Notes: generated by a model from the letters alone, not told the origin. A DNA stretch of 16,284 nucleotides from an uncultured Clostridia bacterium (GCA_904419095.1 CAJFQT010000020.1:1-16284), one strand, 5' to 3'; shown: positions 1 through 7,915, counted from the stretch's first letter. Made by a program: numbers and translations.

Positions 1-99
1 ACAGAGAACGGGCCGTTTTCGGCTGTTGAAGATATATTGCAGGTTTCAGGAATAAAGGATGCCGTATTTTCAAAAATAAAGGACCAGATTACGGTATAA
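1..99 (+). CDS. comEA: ComEA-type helix-hairpin-helix protein, C-terminal fragment
   Basis: The frame is open from the first base and stops with TAA at 97-99, giving the last 32 residues of a protein that begins outside the window. The residues read ENGPFSAVEDILQVSGIKD and then KIKDQITV. This is the classic end of the ComEA/HhH family: a G-x-F-x-(S/A)-V-E-D-hhh-V-x-G-I hairpin followed by a terminal IKDxITV helix. In the family this domain binds DNA non-specifically, and in competence proteins it receives incoming DNA outside the membrane. The N-terminal anchor and linker cannot be seen, so another secreted HhH protein remains possible. GC is about 38%, clearly above the genes that follow. 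The stop lies only 12 nt before the next start, so the two could be cotranscribed. Confidence 0.7.
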   Translation, partial: TENGPFSAVEDILQVSGIKDAVFSKIKDQITV

Positions 100-111
100 A
101 GGAGTAGAGAT

Positions 112-729
112 ATGGGAAAAAAGGTATTAGTAATCGATTCAACATTGCTTCAAAAGGCTAAATATATTGTACCTGTAATAAATCCTACGACTTCATATAT
201 TACAAACTTTGAGGATATAGATGTTGCGGTTGGATTTGAAGATACAGAGCAAATAAAACAATATCTAGGCATTTCTGGTGAGGAAATGAATTATGATGTT
301 TTGTTAATTGATGCAGATTCAGAAGAAAGAATTGAAAAATTCGATTTGATGAAAGCAGATAAAAACTTTTTTGTTACATCATTTGATTTATATTCATTAA
401 AAAAAGGACTTGAAGTATTAAGTATGTTAAAAAAACCAATGACACTTACAAAGATTTTGTTTGCAAAAGAAGTATTAAAAGAGGATGATGATTATCTTAA
501 TTTTCTTTCTTTAGGATATAAGGTTATCTGGGATGAAGAGAGAATATATTTTCCATTAGAAAATGGAGATTTAAGTGTGCTTTCAGAAAATCAAAGAGTA
601 GCAAAAATTAAATTTAGAAAACTTAGTACACAATATAAAGATAGTTTAGCTTTTATTGTGTTAGAGGCGTTAAATGATAAGGAATCAAATGTTAGAAGAG
701 CAATAAAAATAATCGAAAGAGGAGTATAG
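112..729 (+). CDS. MinD-fold-like protein without P-loop, TadZ/CpaE-like partner
   Basis: A 205-residue soluble protein with no signal peptide or membrane segment. The start follows AAAGGAG with good spacing. It opens with a beta strand (KKVLVIDS) but has no Walker A loop. The strand YDVLLIDAD near residues 61-69 and the stretch FFVTSFDLYSLKKGLEVL resemble the later strands of MinD/ParA-type ATPases (the hhhDxD strand, then a V-T-x-x-D loop leading into a helix). The C-terminal helices resemble the end of the same fold. I therefore read it as a degenerate, probably non-hydrolysing relative or regulatory half of TadZ/CpaE. In CpaE-type proteins an atypical receiver-like domain precedes the ATPase domain, so the 112 and 731 genes may be a split version of that layout. 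The stop is one base before the next ATG, suggesting translational coupling. The fold assignment is inference; a plain hypothetical protein is the alternative. Confidence 0.6.
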   Translation: MGKKVLVIDSTLLQKAKYIVPVINPTTSYITNFEDIDVAVGFEDTEQIKQYLGISGEEMNYDVLLIDADSEERIEKFDLMKADKNFFVTSFDLYSLKKGLEVLSMLKKPMTLTKILFAKEVLKEDDDYLNFLSLGYKVIWDEERIYFPLENGDLSVLSENQRVAKIKFRKLSTQYKDSLAFIVLEALNDKESNVRRAIKIIERGV

Positions 730-730
730 A

Positions 731-1570
731 ATGTCAATTATAACTTTTTTTAATATTAATAAAGAGGAGACAGGTAAGACTATGGCTTTGGCTGCTATTG
801 CAACATATATGTCAATAGAGCATAATACAAAAAATTTAGTGGTATCTACAACAAATAAAGAAGACAGATTAAAAAGATGCTTTTGGGAAGAGAAGAAAAA
901 GCCTAAGTTTAGTTTTGGTATTTTTGGCCCTAATAAAAATAACATATTGGAACAAGAAGGAGGAATAAGTGGCCTAGCAAAAATGACAAGAAGCAACAAA
1001 ATAACACCAGAAATTGTTACTAATTATACAAGAGTCGTTTTTAAAGATAGGTTGGAATTGCTATTAGGAGAAGGAACGGATAGAGAAGATATTTATGATA
1101 CATATATAGAAATTTTGACAGTAGCAAATCAGTATTATGACAGGATTTTTGTTGACTTGGATTATAATGTTCCTCAAGATATTAGAGAAAAAATATTAAA
1201 AAAATCAGATATAATTGTAATCACAACAAATCAAAGACTAAGTAGTATAGAAAAGATTAGGCAAGAAAAAGAACAAAATCCATTATTTCTTTCTAGTAAA
1301 ACACTGTTATTAGTGGGGAGATATGATAGATTTTCAAAATATAATGTAAAAAATATAACAAGATATTTGGGCGAAAAAAATCAAGTCCTAACTATCCCAT
1401 ATAATACATTATATTTTGAAGCAACTGATGAAGCAGGAGTTCCAGATTTATTTTTGAGATTTAAAAAATTTATTGATCCTGAGGATAGAAATGCATATTT
1501 TATTCAAGAGATAAAAAGAGCTTCAGATAGTATTATATATAGAATACAAGCAATTCAAGCAGGGTTATAG
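731..1570 (+). CDS. TadZ/CpaE-like ParA/MinD superfamily ATPase
   Basis: A 279-residue soluble protein. Residues 11-17 read KEETGKT, a variant of the deviant Walker A motif (KGGxGKT/S) of ParA/MinD ATPases. The signature Lys11 and the GKT are kept, but the two glycines are replaced by Glu. Residues 138-144 (RIFVDLD) give the hhhDxD Walker B strand. The segment IIVITTNQRLSSIEKI matches the strand and loop after Walker B in MinD-like proteins. In Tad systems TadZ (CpaE) localises the pilus machine at the inner face of the membrane, and the position here directly before a TadA-like ATPase fits that role. Its ribosome binding site (AAAGAGGAG) lies inside the end of the preceding gene. No C-terminal amphipathic membrane-targeting helix is obvious. 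TadZ is inferred from fold plus neighbours. Confidence 0.75.
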   Translation: MSIITFFNINKEETGKTMALAAIATYMSIEHNTKNLVVSTTNKEDRLKRCFWEEKKKPKFSFGIFGPNKNNILEQEGGISGLAKMTRSNKITPEIVTNYTRVVFKDRLELLLGEGTDREDIYDTYIEILTVANQYYDRIFVDLDYNVPQDIREKILKKSDIIVITTNQRLSSIEKIRQEKEQNPLFLSSKTLLLVGRYDRFSKYNVKNITRYLGEKNQVLTIPYNTLYFEATDEAGVPDLFLRFKKFIDPEDRNAYFIQEIKRASDSIIYRIQAIQAGL

Positions 1571-1585
1571 AAAGGAGAATATCAA

Positions 1586-3553
1586 ATGACTATAACTAAT
1601 ATATTATTAACTTTAGTTGTACTAGTAGTAGCAATTGCGGCTATATTTTATTACATAAAAAAGAAAAAAAATGAAGAAGTTGAAACAACTATTAATGTTG
1701 ATGATAAAACTTATACATTAGATGTAATGAAAGAATTTGTAAAAAGAAGACTTGACGAAATTACGAAAGTAAACTTATATGATATAGGTTTGTCAGAAGA
1801 AGAATTGAAGAGAAGAAAAAATAAAAAATATGAATTAAAGAAAGCTTTGAAAGGTTGTACCTATGGAGATGTTAATGACAAAAAATATGTTCAAGAGCTA
1901 ATATATGATTTATTATCTAGTGAATATGGAGTTGATGAAACAAACATATCAAAAGCTATACCATTTGATATACCTTCTTTATTAACAGCACAAGACAAAT
2001 TTGATATCTTAATCTATGCATATAAAAAGGATTTTGGATATGAAGCATTAACAGAATTGATAAAGAAATATAATTTGGCGGATTTAAAGTATATTGAAGG
2101 TGAAAGTAAACCTTCATATGTAATTACTGCCAAAGAGATAGAAGATATCTATGAAAAAGAAAATATTCAATTGAGTTTTTCAGATAAGTTATCAATAGTA
2201 GTTCAAAGAATTTATCAACATTATAAAGGATATAGTACAATAGATGAAGTAAGAGATATGAATATAGATGGTGTATCTGGTGGTGTGTCTGGACTTCCAG
2301 AAAGTTTCTTAAGCCAGGTTGCACAAACTGCTTCAGGAGATTATTTAAATCAAGTAGCAGAGCATAAAGTGCCAAGAGCGTGTGATAGTATATGGATATT
2401 TTTCCAAGGTAAATCAATTCGTTTAGCATTTTTGTCATTTGGTACAGAAGCTGAATTAAAAAGAGTTTGTCAAAATATTTATAAATATAACAATCCAGGA
2501 CAATTGTCAGATACAAATGGTTATAAGATAAATGAAATGAAGGACGGTTCTCGTGTTGTTGTTGTAAGACCAAGTTTCTCAGAAACATGGGCATTCTTTG
2601 TTAGAAAATTCGATGTTAAAAGAGCAACACTAGAGCAATTAGTTAGAGATCCAGGAAAAGAAGATACAATTGAATTGTTAAAATTCTTAGTAAAAGGGGC
2701 AAGAATTACAGCAATTACAGGTGAGCAAGGTTCAGGTAAAACAACTTTGCTTATGGGTATGATTGAAAATATTTATGAAACCATGAATATAAGGGTTCAA
2801 GAAACTGCATTTGAGCTTCACTTAAGAAAAATTTATCCTACAAGAAATATTTTAACTTTCCGTGAAACAGATACTATTTCTGGACAAGAAGGTTTGGACG
2901 TTCAAAAGAAAACTGACGGTTCTGTTAATATTATCGGTGAGGTTGCAACAGATCCCGTAGCATCTTGGATGATACAAGCAGCACAGGTTGCATCTAAATT
3001 CACATTATTTACACACCATGCTAAGACTTTTCCAAACTTAGTCACAGCACTTCGTAACTCAATGTTAAGAACAGGTGTATTTACAGATGAGAAAACAGCA
3101 GAAGAGCAAGTTGTACAAGTATTGAATTTTGATATTCATCAAGTAAAGGATTTTAGAGGAAAAAGGTACATAGAAAGAATTACAGAATGTATACCAGTAG
3201 AAAATAAAAATGAATACACATTTGATCATAGAAATGAAAAAACATTAGAAGGAAAATTCGACAAATTTTTTGATAATGCAACACATTACTTCACAAAATC
3301 AACAGATAGACAGTTATATACATATAGAAATATTATGGAATATATTGATGGTGAATATGTAATTACAAATCCAATTTCAGATCAAAACTTAAAAGAAATG
3401 AGAGAAAATATGGATGCTACTGATGTAGAAGCATTTGATAAATTTGTAGAAAAACATTGGGGAAAGAAATTAGCAACTGTTTCAGTTTCAGCAGATGATT
3501 ATGAAGAAGCAAATAAACCAAAAAGAAGAGGAAGGAAACCAAGAGAAATATAA
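1586..3553 (+). CDS. TadA/CpaF-like type II/IV secretion ATPase with N-terminal membrane anchor
   Basis: A 655-residue assembly ATPase expected to power export or pilus assembly at the cytoplasmic membrane. Residues about 4-25 form a hydrophobic segment followed by a Lys-rich stretch, so the protein looks membrane-anchored; canonical CpaF/TadA proteins are soluble. Walker A is GEQGSGKTT (379-387). The Asp-box equivalent is ETAFELHLRKIYPTRN. The Walker B region is NIIGEVATDP with Glu452, and the His-box is FTLFTHHAKT (472-481). The usual GEVRG arginine is Ala here. Residues about 30-330 form an extended helical N-terminal region holding a short Gly/Ser linker (SGGVSG). The C-terminus ends in a basic KRRGRKPRE tail. 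The gene starts 15 nt after the previous stop behind AAAGGAG. The superfamily assignment is firm; the Tad subfamily follows from motifs and context. Confidence 0.85.
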   Translation: MTITNILLTLVVLVVAIAAIFYYIKKKKNEEVETTINVDDKTYTLDVMKEFVKRRLDEITKVNLYDIGLSEEELKRRKNKKYELKKALKGCTYGDVNDKKYVQELIYDLLSSEYGVDETNISKAIPFDIPSLLTAQDKFDILIYAYKKDFGYEALTELIKKYNLADLKYIEGESKPSYVITAKEIEDIYEKENIQLSFSDKLSIVVQRIYQHYKGYSTIDEVRDMNIDGVSGGVSGLPESFLSQVAQTASGDYLNQVAEHKVPRACDSIWIFFQGKSIRLAFLSFGTEAELKRVCQNIYKYNNPGQLSDTNGYKINEMKDGSRVVVVRPSFSETWAFFVRKFDVKRATLEQLVRDPGKEDTIELLKFLVKGARITAITGEQGSGKTTLLMGMIENIYETMNIRVQETAFELHLRKIYPTRNILTFRETDTISGQEGLDVQKKTDGSVNIIGEVATDPVASWMIQAAQVASKFTLFTHHAKTFPNLVTALRNSMLRTGVFTDEKTAEEQVVQVLNFDIHQVKDFRGKRYIERITECIPVENKNEYTFDHRNEKTLEGKFDKFFDNATHYFTKSTDRQLYTYRNIMEYIDGEYVITNPISDQNLKEMRENMDATDVEAFDKFVEKHWGKKLATVSVSADDYEEANKPKRRGRKPREI

Positions 3554-3571
3554 GCTAGGAGGTGAAAGCAG

Positions 3572-5650
3572 GTGTCAAATGAAACAATATATATAATTAT
3601 GGGTGTAACTGTAGGACTTTTTGTACTTATAGTTTTAGCATATTATATTTTGTCTAAAAAAATGCAAAAGTCAGAATATAAAGCTATACAAAGGTTACAA
3701 AAAGGAACAAAACAGAAGAAATTTTCTTTAGAAGTATTATACCAAAAATTATATATTACATATGTGAAAATACCTTTCATAAAAAGATATATATTAAAAT
3801 TAAGAAGAAGACTAGAGATTATAAATATAGATGATGAATATAATACCAGAAAAGACTCATCAAGAATTTTAACAAAAACACTTGCAATACTAATTCCTAT
3901 AGTAATAATTAGTATTTGGATTACTTCTTCAAGCTATTTGGTAATGTTTATTGTTCTTATTTTTGAATTATTTATGATTGATACATTAATTGATGGTTAT
4001 GTAGATAAAATAGATGATAATTTACTTAAACAACAAATTCAATTCTTTTCAGAAATTAGACATGCATATCATGAGTTTAATATGGTAGAGGAAGCTATAT
4101 ATCAAGTTTCACAAGATGATGAGTTGGATATTTCTAGACAAGGTGAAAAGATATATGAAATATTAATTTCAAATGACCCAGAAACAGAGCTTGAAAAGTA
4201 TTATGATATTGCGCCAAATAGTTATTTAAAAGAGTTTGCAGGAATATCTTATTTAACTAAAGAATTTGGTGATAGAAAAGTAGATGGAGCATCATTATAC
4301 TTAAAAAATGTTGATAATATAACACAAGAGATGCAACTAGAAATTTTAAAAAGAGATAAATTAAACTATGTGTTCCAAAGTTTATCTTTTATATCAATAG
4401 CACCTATTGTGTTATTAGAGCCATTGAAAAACTGGGCTATATCAAACTTTTCATTTGTAAAGAGCTGGTATTTAGGAAAATCAGGAATGATTGTACAAAT
4501 ATTGATTTTAATTTTAACATTTGTTTCTTATGTATTAGTAAGAAAGTTAAAAGATAATGGATCTGTTAATCTTAAAACCAAAAATACAGAAAATCCATGG
4601 CAAGCAAAATTATATAAAAAGACATTAATAAAAAAATTTGTAGACTTATTTATACCTAAAGATGGAACGAAAGATAGAAGAAAAGTTACAGAATTATTAA
4701 AGGAAGCTGCTTCACACTTAAAAATAGAATGGCTATATATAAATAGAATTGTGACATGTGTAGTTGTTTTTATAGCTTCTTTAATTGTCTTTATGCAATT
4801 ACATCAAGTAGCAATAAATTATGTTTATACTGAGCCCTCAACTGATTATGATTTGATTGGTGGATTGTCAGAGAGTGATGAAGCAAAGGCAATGGAAATA
4901 ACATTGCAGGATAATGAATTTTTAGACAGATTTAGGGGAAAAATGGATACGACAGAGGATGATATAAAAATAGCATTAGAAAGATCACCATATTATGAAG
5001 AATCACAAGATGATGAAATAGAAACTGCTACACAAAGAATTTATGAAAAGTTACAAATTGTTAATAGTGAATATATGAAGTGGTTCGAATTTTTACTTGC
5101 ATTTGTTTTTGCAATAGTTGGATATATGTCACCTATTTGGATATTATATTTTCAAGCAAAAATGAGGCAATTAGAAATGGAAGATGAAGTAATGCAATTC
5201 CAAACAATTATATTAATGTTAATGAGAATTGAAAGAGTAAATGTTGAAATAATTTTGGAATGGCTTGAAAGATATTCAAATATATTTAAAGAGCCGATTG
5301 CTAAATGTGTTAATAACTATGAAGCAGGAGCTTGGGAAGCTTTAGAAGAAATGAAGAATGAAATTGCATATCAACCATTAATTCAGATAGTAGAAAGTTT
5401 GCAAGCAGCTGTTGAAAAAATTCCTATTAAAGATGCGTTCGATGAGTTGGACTCAGAAAGAGATTACTATAGAGAAAAACGTAAAGAATCAAACGAAAGA
5501 TTAATAAAAAGAAAAGGAATGATAGGAAAAGGAATAGGTTTTGCACCTATGATTTGTATGTTTGTAGGATATTTAATTATTCCATTAGTATTCATAGGAT
5601 TAACAAGTATGTCAAGCTCATTTAGTTCAATGTCAAGTACAACACTATAA
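3572..5650 (+). CDS. Fused TadB-TadC-like platform protein (two T2SF-like domains)
   Basis: A 692-residue polytopic membrane protein. The start is GTG, chosen because TAGGAGGTGA precedes it at good spacing and the next residues run straight into a membrane segment. Predicted membrane segments lie near 6-27, 105-140 (probably two), 265-285, 303-324, 392-410, 503-526 and 655-677. Two cytoplasmic helical repeats of T2SF/GspF type are visible: one at about 145-265 (LKQQIQFFSEIRHAYHEF...) and one at about 530-655 (EVMQFQTIILMLMRIE..., ending in RLIKRKGMIGKG before the last membrane helices). In Tad systems TadB and TadC are separate proteins of about 300 residues each. The doubled length and two halves suggest a fusion serving as the whole inner-membrane platform for the ATPase encoded upstream. 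An acidic soluble stretch (about 420-500) lies between the halves, predicted outside. The C-terminus is Ser-rich. Confidence 0.8.
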   Translation: MSNETIYIIMGVTVGLFVLIVLAYYILSKKMQKSEYKAIQRLQKGTKQKKFSLEVLYQKLYITYVKIPFIKRYILKLRRRLEIINIDDEYNTRKDSSRILTKTLAILIPIVIISIWITSSSYLVMFIVLIFELFMIDTLIDGYVDKIDDNLLKQQIQFFSEIRHAYHEFNMVEEAIYQVSQDDELDISRQGEKIYEILISNDPETELEKYYDIAPNSYLKEFAGISYLTKEFGDRKVDGASLYLKNVDNITQEMQLEILKRDKLNYVFQSLSFISIAPIVLLEPLKNWAISNFSFVKSWYLGKSGMIVQILILILTFVSYVLVRKLKDNGSVNLKTKNTENPWQAKLYKKTLIKKFVDLFIPKDGTKDRRKVTELLKEAASHLKIEWLYINRIVTCVVVFIASLIVFMQLHQVAINYVYTEPSTDYDLIGGLSESDEAKAMEITLQDNEFLDRFRGKMDTTEDDIKIALERSPYYEESQDDEIETATQRIYEKLQIVNSEYMKWFEFLLAFVFAIVGYMSPIWILYFQAKMRQLEMEDEVMQFQTIILMLMRIERVNVEIILEWLERYSNIFKEPIAKCVNNYEAGAWEALEEMKNEIAYQPLIQIVESLQAAVEKIPIKDAFDELDSERDYYREKRKESNERLIKRKGMIGKGIGFAPMICMFVGYLIIPLVFIGLTSMSSSFSSMSSTTL

Positions 5651-5689
5651 AATTTTATATATGATTAAAAGAAAGGAGAGTAATGTACT

Positions 5690-6373
5690 ATGGAAAATGC
5701 ATCAAAAGCATTGCTTATGGCAGGAGGAATTTTGATTGCACTATTAGTTTTAGGTGCATTACTCTTAATGTTTAATCAATTATCAGATTATCAGAGGAGT
5801 AATACTGAATTATTAAATAGATCACAAATTTCAGAATTTAATTCACAATTTAATCAATATGCTAGAAATGATTTGCAAGGATATGACTTAATTTCATTGA
5901 TAAACAAAGTAGTTGATTATAACAGAAGAACAGGAATTTATGGTGAATTAGACTATAATATAAAAATAACTCTTACAATTAATATAACAAGTGCATTTCA
6001 AACTAAATTTGGTGGTACATTAAATAAACTAAAGGTAGGAACTTATACAGTAAAAACAAGAAATGATAGTTTGTATCAGATGTTAGATGAATTTCGTCAA
6101 TATGATTATACTTATACTTTAGATGTAATGACTACATTAGTCTCAAATAGGCAGAGTTTATTAGACGGAACCAAAAGTTCATCGGAATTTACAAATGATA
6201 GACAACCATTTAAGGATTTATCAGGAAATGTGGTTGAAGGTGAAGAATTAGTTAGAATATTAGATGATTATTCAGAATATTCTGCATTTAAATCGTCTAC
6301 ATTTAGAATTTTAGATGAACCGACATATACTGGAGATCAAGTTTCTGGAATGAGTTTTCAATATTTAAAATAG
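5690..6373 (+). CDS. Pilin-like MENASKAL-family membrane protein
   Basis: A 227-residue protein with N-terminus MENASKALLMAGG, a single hydrophobic segment at about 8-28, and a soluble C-terminal domain. It shares with the genes at 6383, 7458, 7935 and 8411 the MENA(S/V)xAL start. Further in it carries the family motif EFNSQFNQYARNDLQGYDL followed by SLINKVVDYN. A single N-terminal membrane helix plus an exposed domain is the plan of type IV and Tad (pseudo)pilins, and the gene follows the platform protein, as subunit genes often do. There is no basic leader ending in Gly/Ala followed by xxxxE, so canonical prepilin cleavage is not evident. It is the longest of the MENASKAL copies and could be a minor or tip subunit. 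AAAGGAGAG precedes the start; an out-of-frame ATG at 5683 is ignored. Confidence 0.75.
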   Translation: MENASKALLMAGGILIALLVLGALLLMFNQLSDYQRSNTELLNRSQISEFNSQFNQYARNDLQGYDLISLINKVVDYNRRTGIYGELDYNIKITLTINITSAFQTKFGGTLNKLKVGTYTVKTRNDSLYQMLDEFRQYDYTYTLDVMTTLVSNRQSLLDGTKSSSEFTNDRQPFKDLSGNVVEGEELVRILDDYSEYSAFKSSTFRILDEPTYTGDQVSGMSFQYLK

Positions 6374-6382
6374 GAGTATGAT

Positions 6383-6832
6383 ATGGAAAATGCATCAAAA
6401 GCGTTAATTATGGCTGCTGAAATTTTAATAGGTTTGCTTATTATTTCACTTGCAGTATATTTGTTTACTTCTTTTGGAACTTCAGCAGCACAAATTAATC
6501 AACGAAACGCAAATCAACAATTAGCACAATTTAATACCAAATATACCACATATTCAGGGAGAACAGATTTAACTGTTTATGATATTGTTACTGTGGCAAA
6601 TATGGCAAAAGAGAATAATACGGAATATGGTGAAGTTAATAATTATACTACATATTATGAAATTATTGTAAGAATTGGTGGACAGAGGATTGATACTTAT
6701 AGTCAGAATGATATGGATGAGCTAATTCAAACAAATCAAATATCTACAAAATATAAATTGCAAGATAGTGATATACAATATCATGAAGAAAGTGGTAGAA
6801 TAGCACAAATTACATTTAGAGTAGTTAATTAA
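6383..6832 (+). CDS. Pilin-like MENASKAL-family membrane protein
   Basis: A 149-residue paralogue of the previous gene, starting MENASKALIMAAEILIG, with one hydrophobic segment at about 8-29 and a soluble domain. The second family motif is present as AQFNTKYTTYSGRTDLTVYD, followed by VNNYTTYYEIIVRIGG and a C-terminal QYHEESGRIAQITF strand pair that recurs in the other copies. The gap to the preceding gene is only 9 nt and the ribosome binding site (TAGGAG) is modest, so the two genes are probably one transcription unit with linked output. A role as a minor pilin or pseudopilin is inferred from architecture and context only. The spaced start excludes overlap with the upstream stop. Confidence 0.72.
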   Translation: MENASKALIMAAEILIGLLIISLAVYLFTSFGTSAAQINQRNANQQLAQFNTKYTTYSGRTDLTVYDIVTVANMAKENNTEYGEVNNYTTYYEIIVRIGGQRIDTYSQNDMDELIQTNQISTKYKLQDSDIQYHEESGRIAQITFRVVN

Positions 6833-6899
6833 TATAATTAGAAGCTATTTTTAGAGTTTTGGAAAACTAAAATTTGGAAATGAATTTTGTGATAATTTG

Positions 6900-6928
6900 T
6901 TGAAATAAATCATAATAAATGCTATAAT
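6900..6928 (+). promoter_or_regulatory. SigA-type promoter inside the pilin cluster
   Basis: TTGAAA at 6900-6905, exactly 17 nt, then TATAAT at 6923-6928, with TG at 6920-6921 giving an extended -10. This is close to the vegetative consensus. The predicted start site is around 6935, only about 10 nt before the ATG at 6945, so the resulting mRNA would have a very short leader that includes little of the weak AAAGGA site. It would drive the 6945 gene and possibly the putative major subunits downstream. The rest of the 112-nt gap holds only a weak, bulged hairpin around 6848-6872. Confidence 0.65.
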
Positions 6929-6944
6929 AAAAAGGATAGAGAAA

Positions 6945-7376
6945 ATGAAAAAATTTATTATTTTCTTGATTGTAATTTTGATTATAATCTCATATATTAC
7001 ATATTTGTACTTAGACTATAGAGCAGATATTAAATCTGCACAATATGACAATATGAAATATGAAAAATATTTAGACAAAGAAGTTAATGCAAATATAGTG
7101 GCATCTGTTATAAATAGAGCGGTTGACAATAATATAAGAGAAGAAGTTCAGAAAAGTAATAATGGGGTTTACATTGATAATCAAAAGTCATCAATAAATG
7201 TTCAAATAAAGTTTTTGGATAATGATAAAACTTATGATATGGAAACTTTATATAATGACGGAATGGATAATTTTATTAAATATTATAATCAAATAGATTT
7301 CAAATGTACAAAAATAGAATATCATAAAAATACTGGTAGAGTTAAATATATGTTATTTGAACAAATAACACAATAA
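6945..7376 (+). CDS. Divergent pilin-like protein with a different N-terminus
   Basis: A 143-residue protein beginning MKKFIIFLIVILIIISYITY: two lysines, then an uncleaved-looking hydrophobic helix (about 4-23), so N-in with the C-terminus outside. The soluble part matches the MENASKAL proteins in layout. YDNMKYEKYLDKEVNANIV followed by SVINRAVDNN corresponds to the FNxQFxxY ... SLINKVVDYN motif of the 5690 product. The C-terminal KIEYHKNTGRVKYMLFE corresponds to QYHEESGRIAQITF in the 6383 product. It therefore seems to be the same extracellular domain on another membrane anchor. One Cys lies near the C-terminus. It has its own strong promoter just upstream and a weak ribosome binding site. 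The function is unknown; an accessory or chaperone-like subunit of the same apparatus is plausible. Confidence 0.7.
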   Translation: MKKFIIFLIVILIIISYITYLYLDYRADIKSAQYDNMKYEKYLDKEVNANIVASVINRAVDNNIREEVQKSNNGVYIDNQKSSINVQIKFLDNDKTYDMETLYNDGMDNFIKYYNQIDFKCTKIEYHKNTGRVKYMLFEQITQ

Positions 7377-7394
7377 AAATTAAGTTATTAAAAT

Positions 7395-7414
7395 TACTAA
7401 AGATAACTTTAGTA
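7395..7414 (+). other. Hairpin upstream of the first putative major pilin gene
   Basis: TACTAAAG (7395-7402) and CTTTAGTA (7407-7414) are perfect inverted arms around an ATAA loop. No T-run follows, so it is not a typical terminator. It may act as an mRNA processing or stability element at the 5' side of the 7458 message. It is short and AT-rich, so chance cannot be excluded. Confidence 0.35.
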
Positions 7415-7438
7415 TTAATTGTAATATATATTATGAAA

Positions 7439-7591
7439 AACAAAGGAGGAAAATATTATGGAGAATGCGTCAAAAGCATTAATTATAGCAGGAGCTATAT
7501 TACTTGCAATATTACTAATTTCACTTGGTATAATGATATTTAATCAAGCACAAGATACTGTTTCAGGAAGTGGAATGGATCAAGCAGCTGT
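7439..7591 (+). repeat. Tandem gene duplication, copy 1 (RBS plus N-terminal coding half)
   Basis: This 153-bp block matches 7916-8068 at a constant offset of 477 bp. It covers AACAAAGGAGGAAAATATT, the start codon and the first 45 codons. I count five base differences, and all are synonymous. Beyond the block the copies diverge in sequence but stay alignable as proteins. Confidence 0.9.
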
Positions 7592-7859
7592 ATCTACATT
7601 TAATAACCAACTTTTAAAATATGAAGGAAATATTAAAGGAACAATGGTTAAATCTATGATACAAGAAGTCTTGGCTATAAACGCAGAAGCTGCTAATAAT
7701 GATAATATTAAAGTGACAGTAAAATTAGGTGCTGATTCTACTGCAGTTGAAAAACCAGCTACATCTACAATTATAAATAATAATACTTATGCTGTAAAAA
7801 TGATTTATGGAGCAAATAATAGAATTAGTAGTGTTGAAGTTACAGGTACTTTTAAATAG
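7458..7859 (+). CDS. Putative major pilin-like subunit, MENASKAL family, copy 1
   Basis: A 133-residue protein starting MENASKALIIAGAILLAIL. The hydrophobic helix is at about 8-29, followed by NQAQDTVSGSGMDQAAV, the FNNQLLKYEG motif, the MIQEVLAINAE helix, and a C-terminal beta-rich part containing IINNNTY and a final VEVTGTF strand. The first 45 residues are identical to those of the 7935 product. The small size, strong AAAGGAGGAAAA ribosome binding site, tandem duplication and strong conservation of the helix are what one expects of an abundant structural subunit, so I infer a major pilin or filament protein. No Cys is seen. There is no cleavable prepilin leader of the usual kind: only six polar residues precede the helix. 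The function is inferred; the family itself is not named here. Confidence 0.78.
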   Translation: MENASKALIIAGAILLAILLISLGIMIFNQAQDTVSGSGMDQAAVSTFNNQLLKYEGNIKGTMVKSMIQEVLAINAEAANNDNIKVTVKLGADSTAVEKPATSTIINNNTYAVKMIYGANNRISSVEVTGTFK

Positions 7860-7915
7860 TAAATAATTTTTAATAGTTGATATGGTAAAATTTATTATAT
7901 GTGAAAATTTTGAGT

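Noticed and set aside
685..999. Open frame on the minus strand, 104 codons
   Set aside because: It lies opposite the TadZ-like gene, has no ribosome binding site, and its composition is that of an antisense shadow in AT-rich DNA.
2124..2594. Open frame on the minus strand, 156 codons, Leu/Tyr-rich
   Set aside because: It is entirely inside the assembly ATPase gene, with shadow-like Leu/Tyr/His composition and no family resemblance.
3518..3550. AT-hook DNA-binding domain at the ATPase C-terminus
   Set aside because: The core reads RGRKP rather than RGRP and is a single short basic tail; not enough to call a domain.
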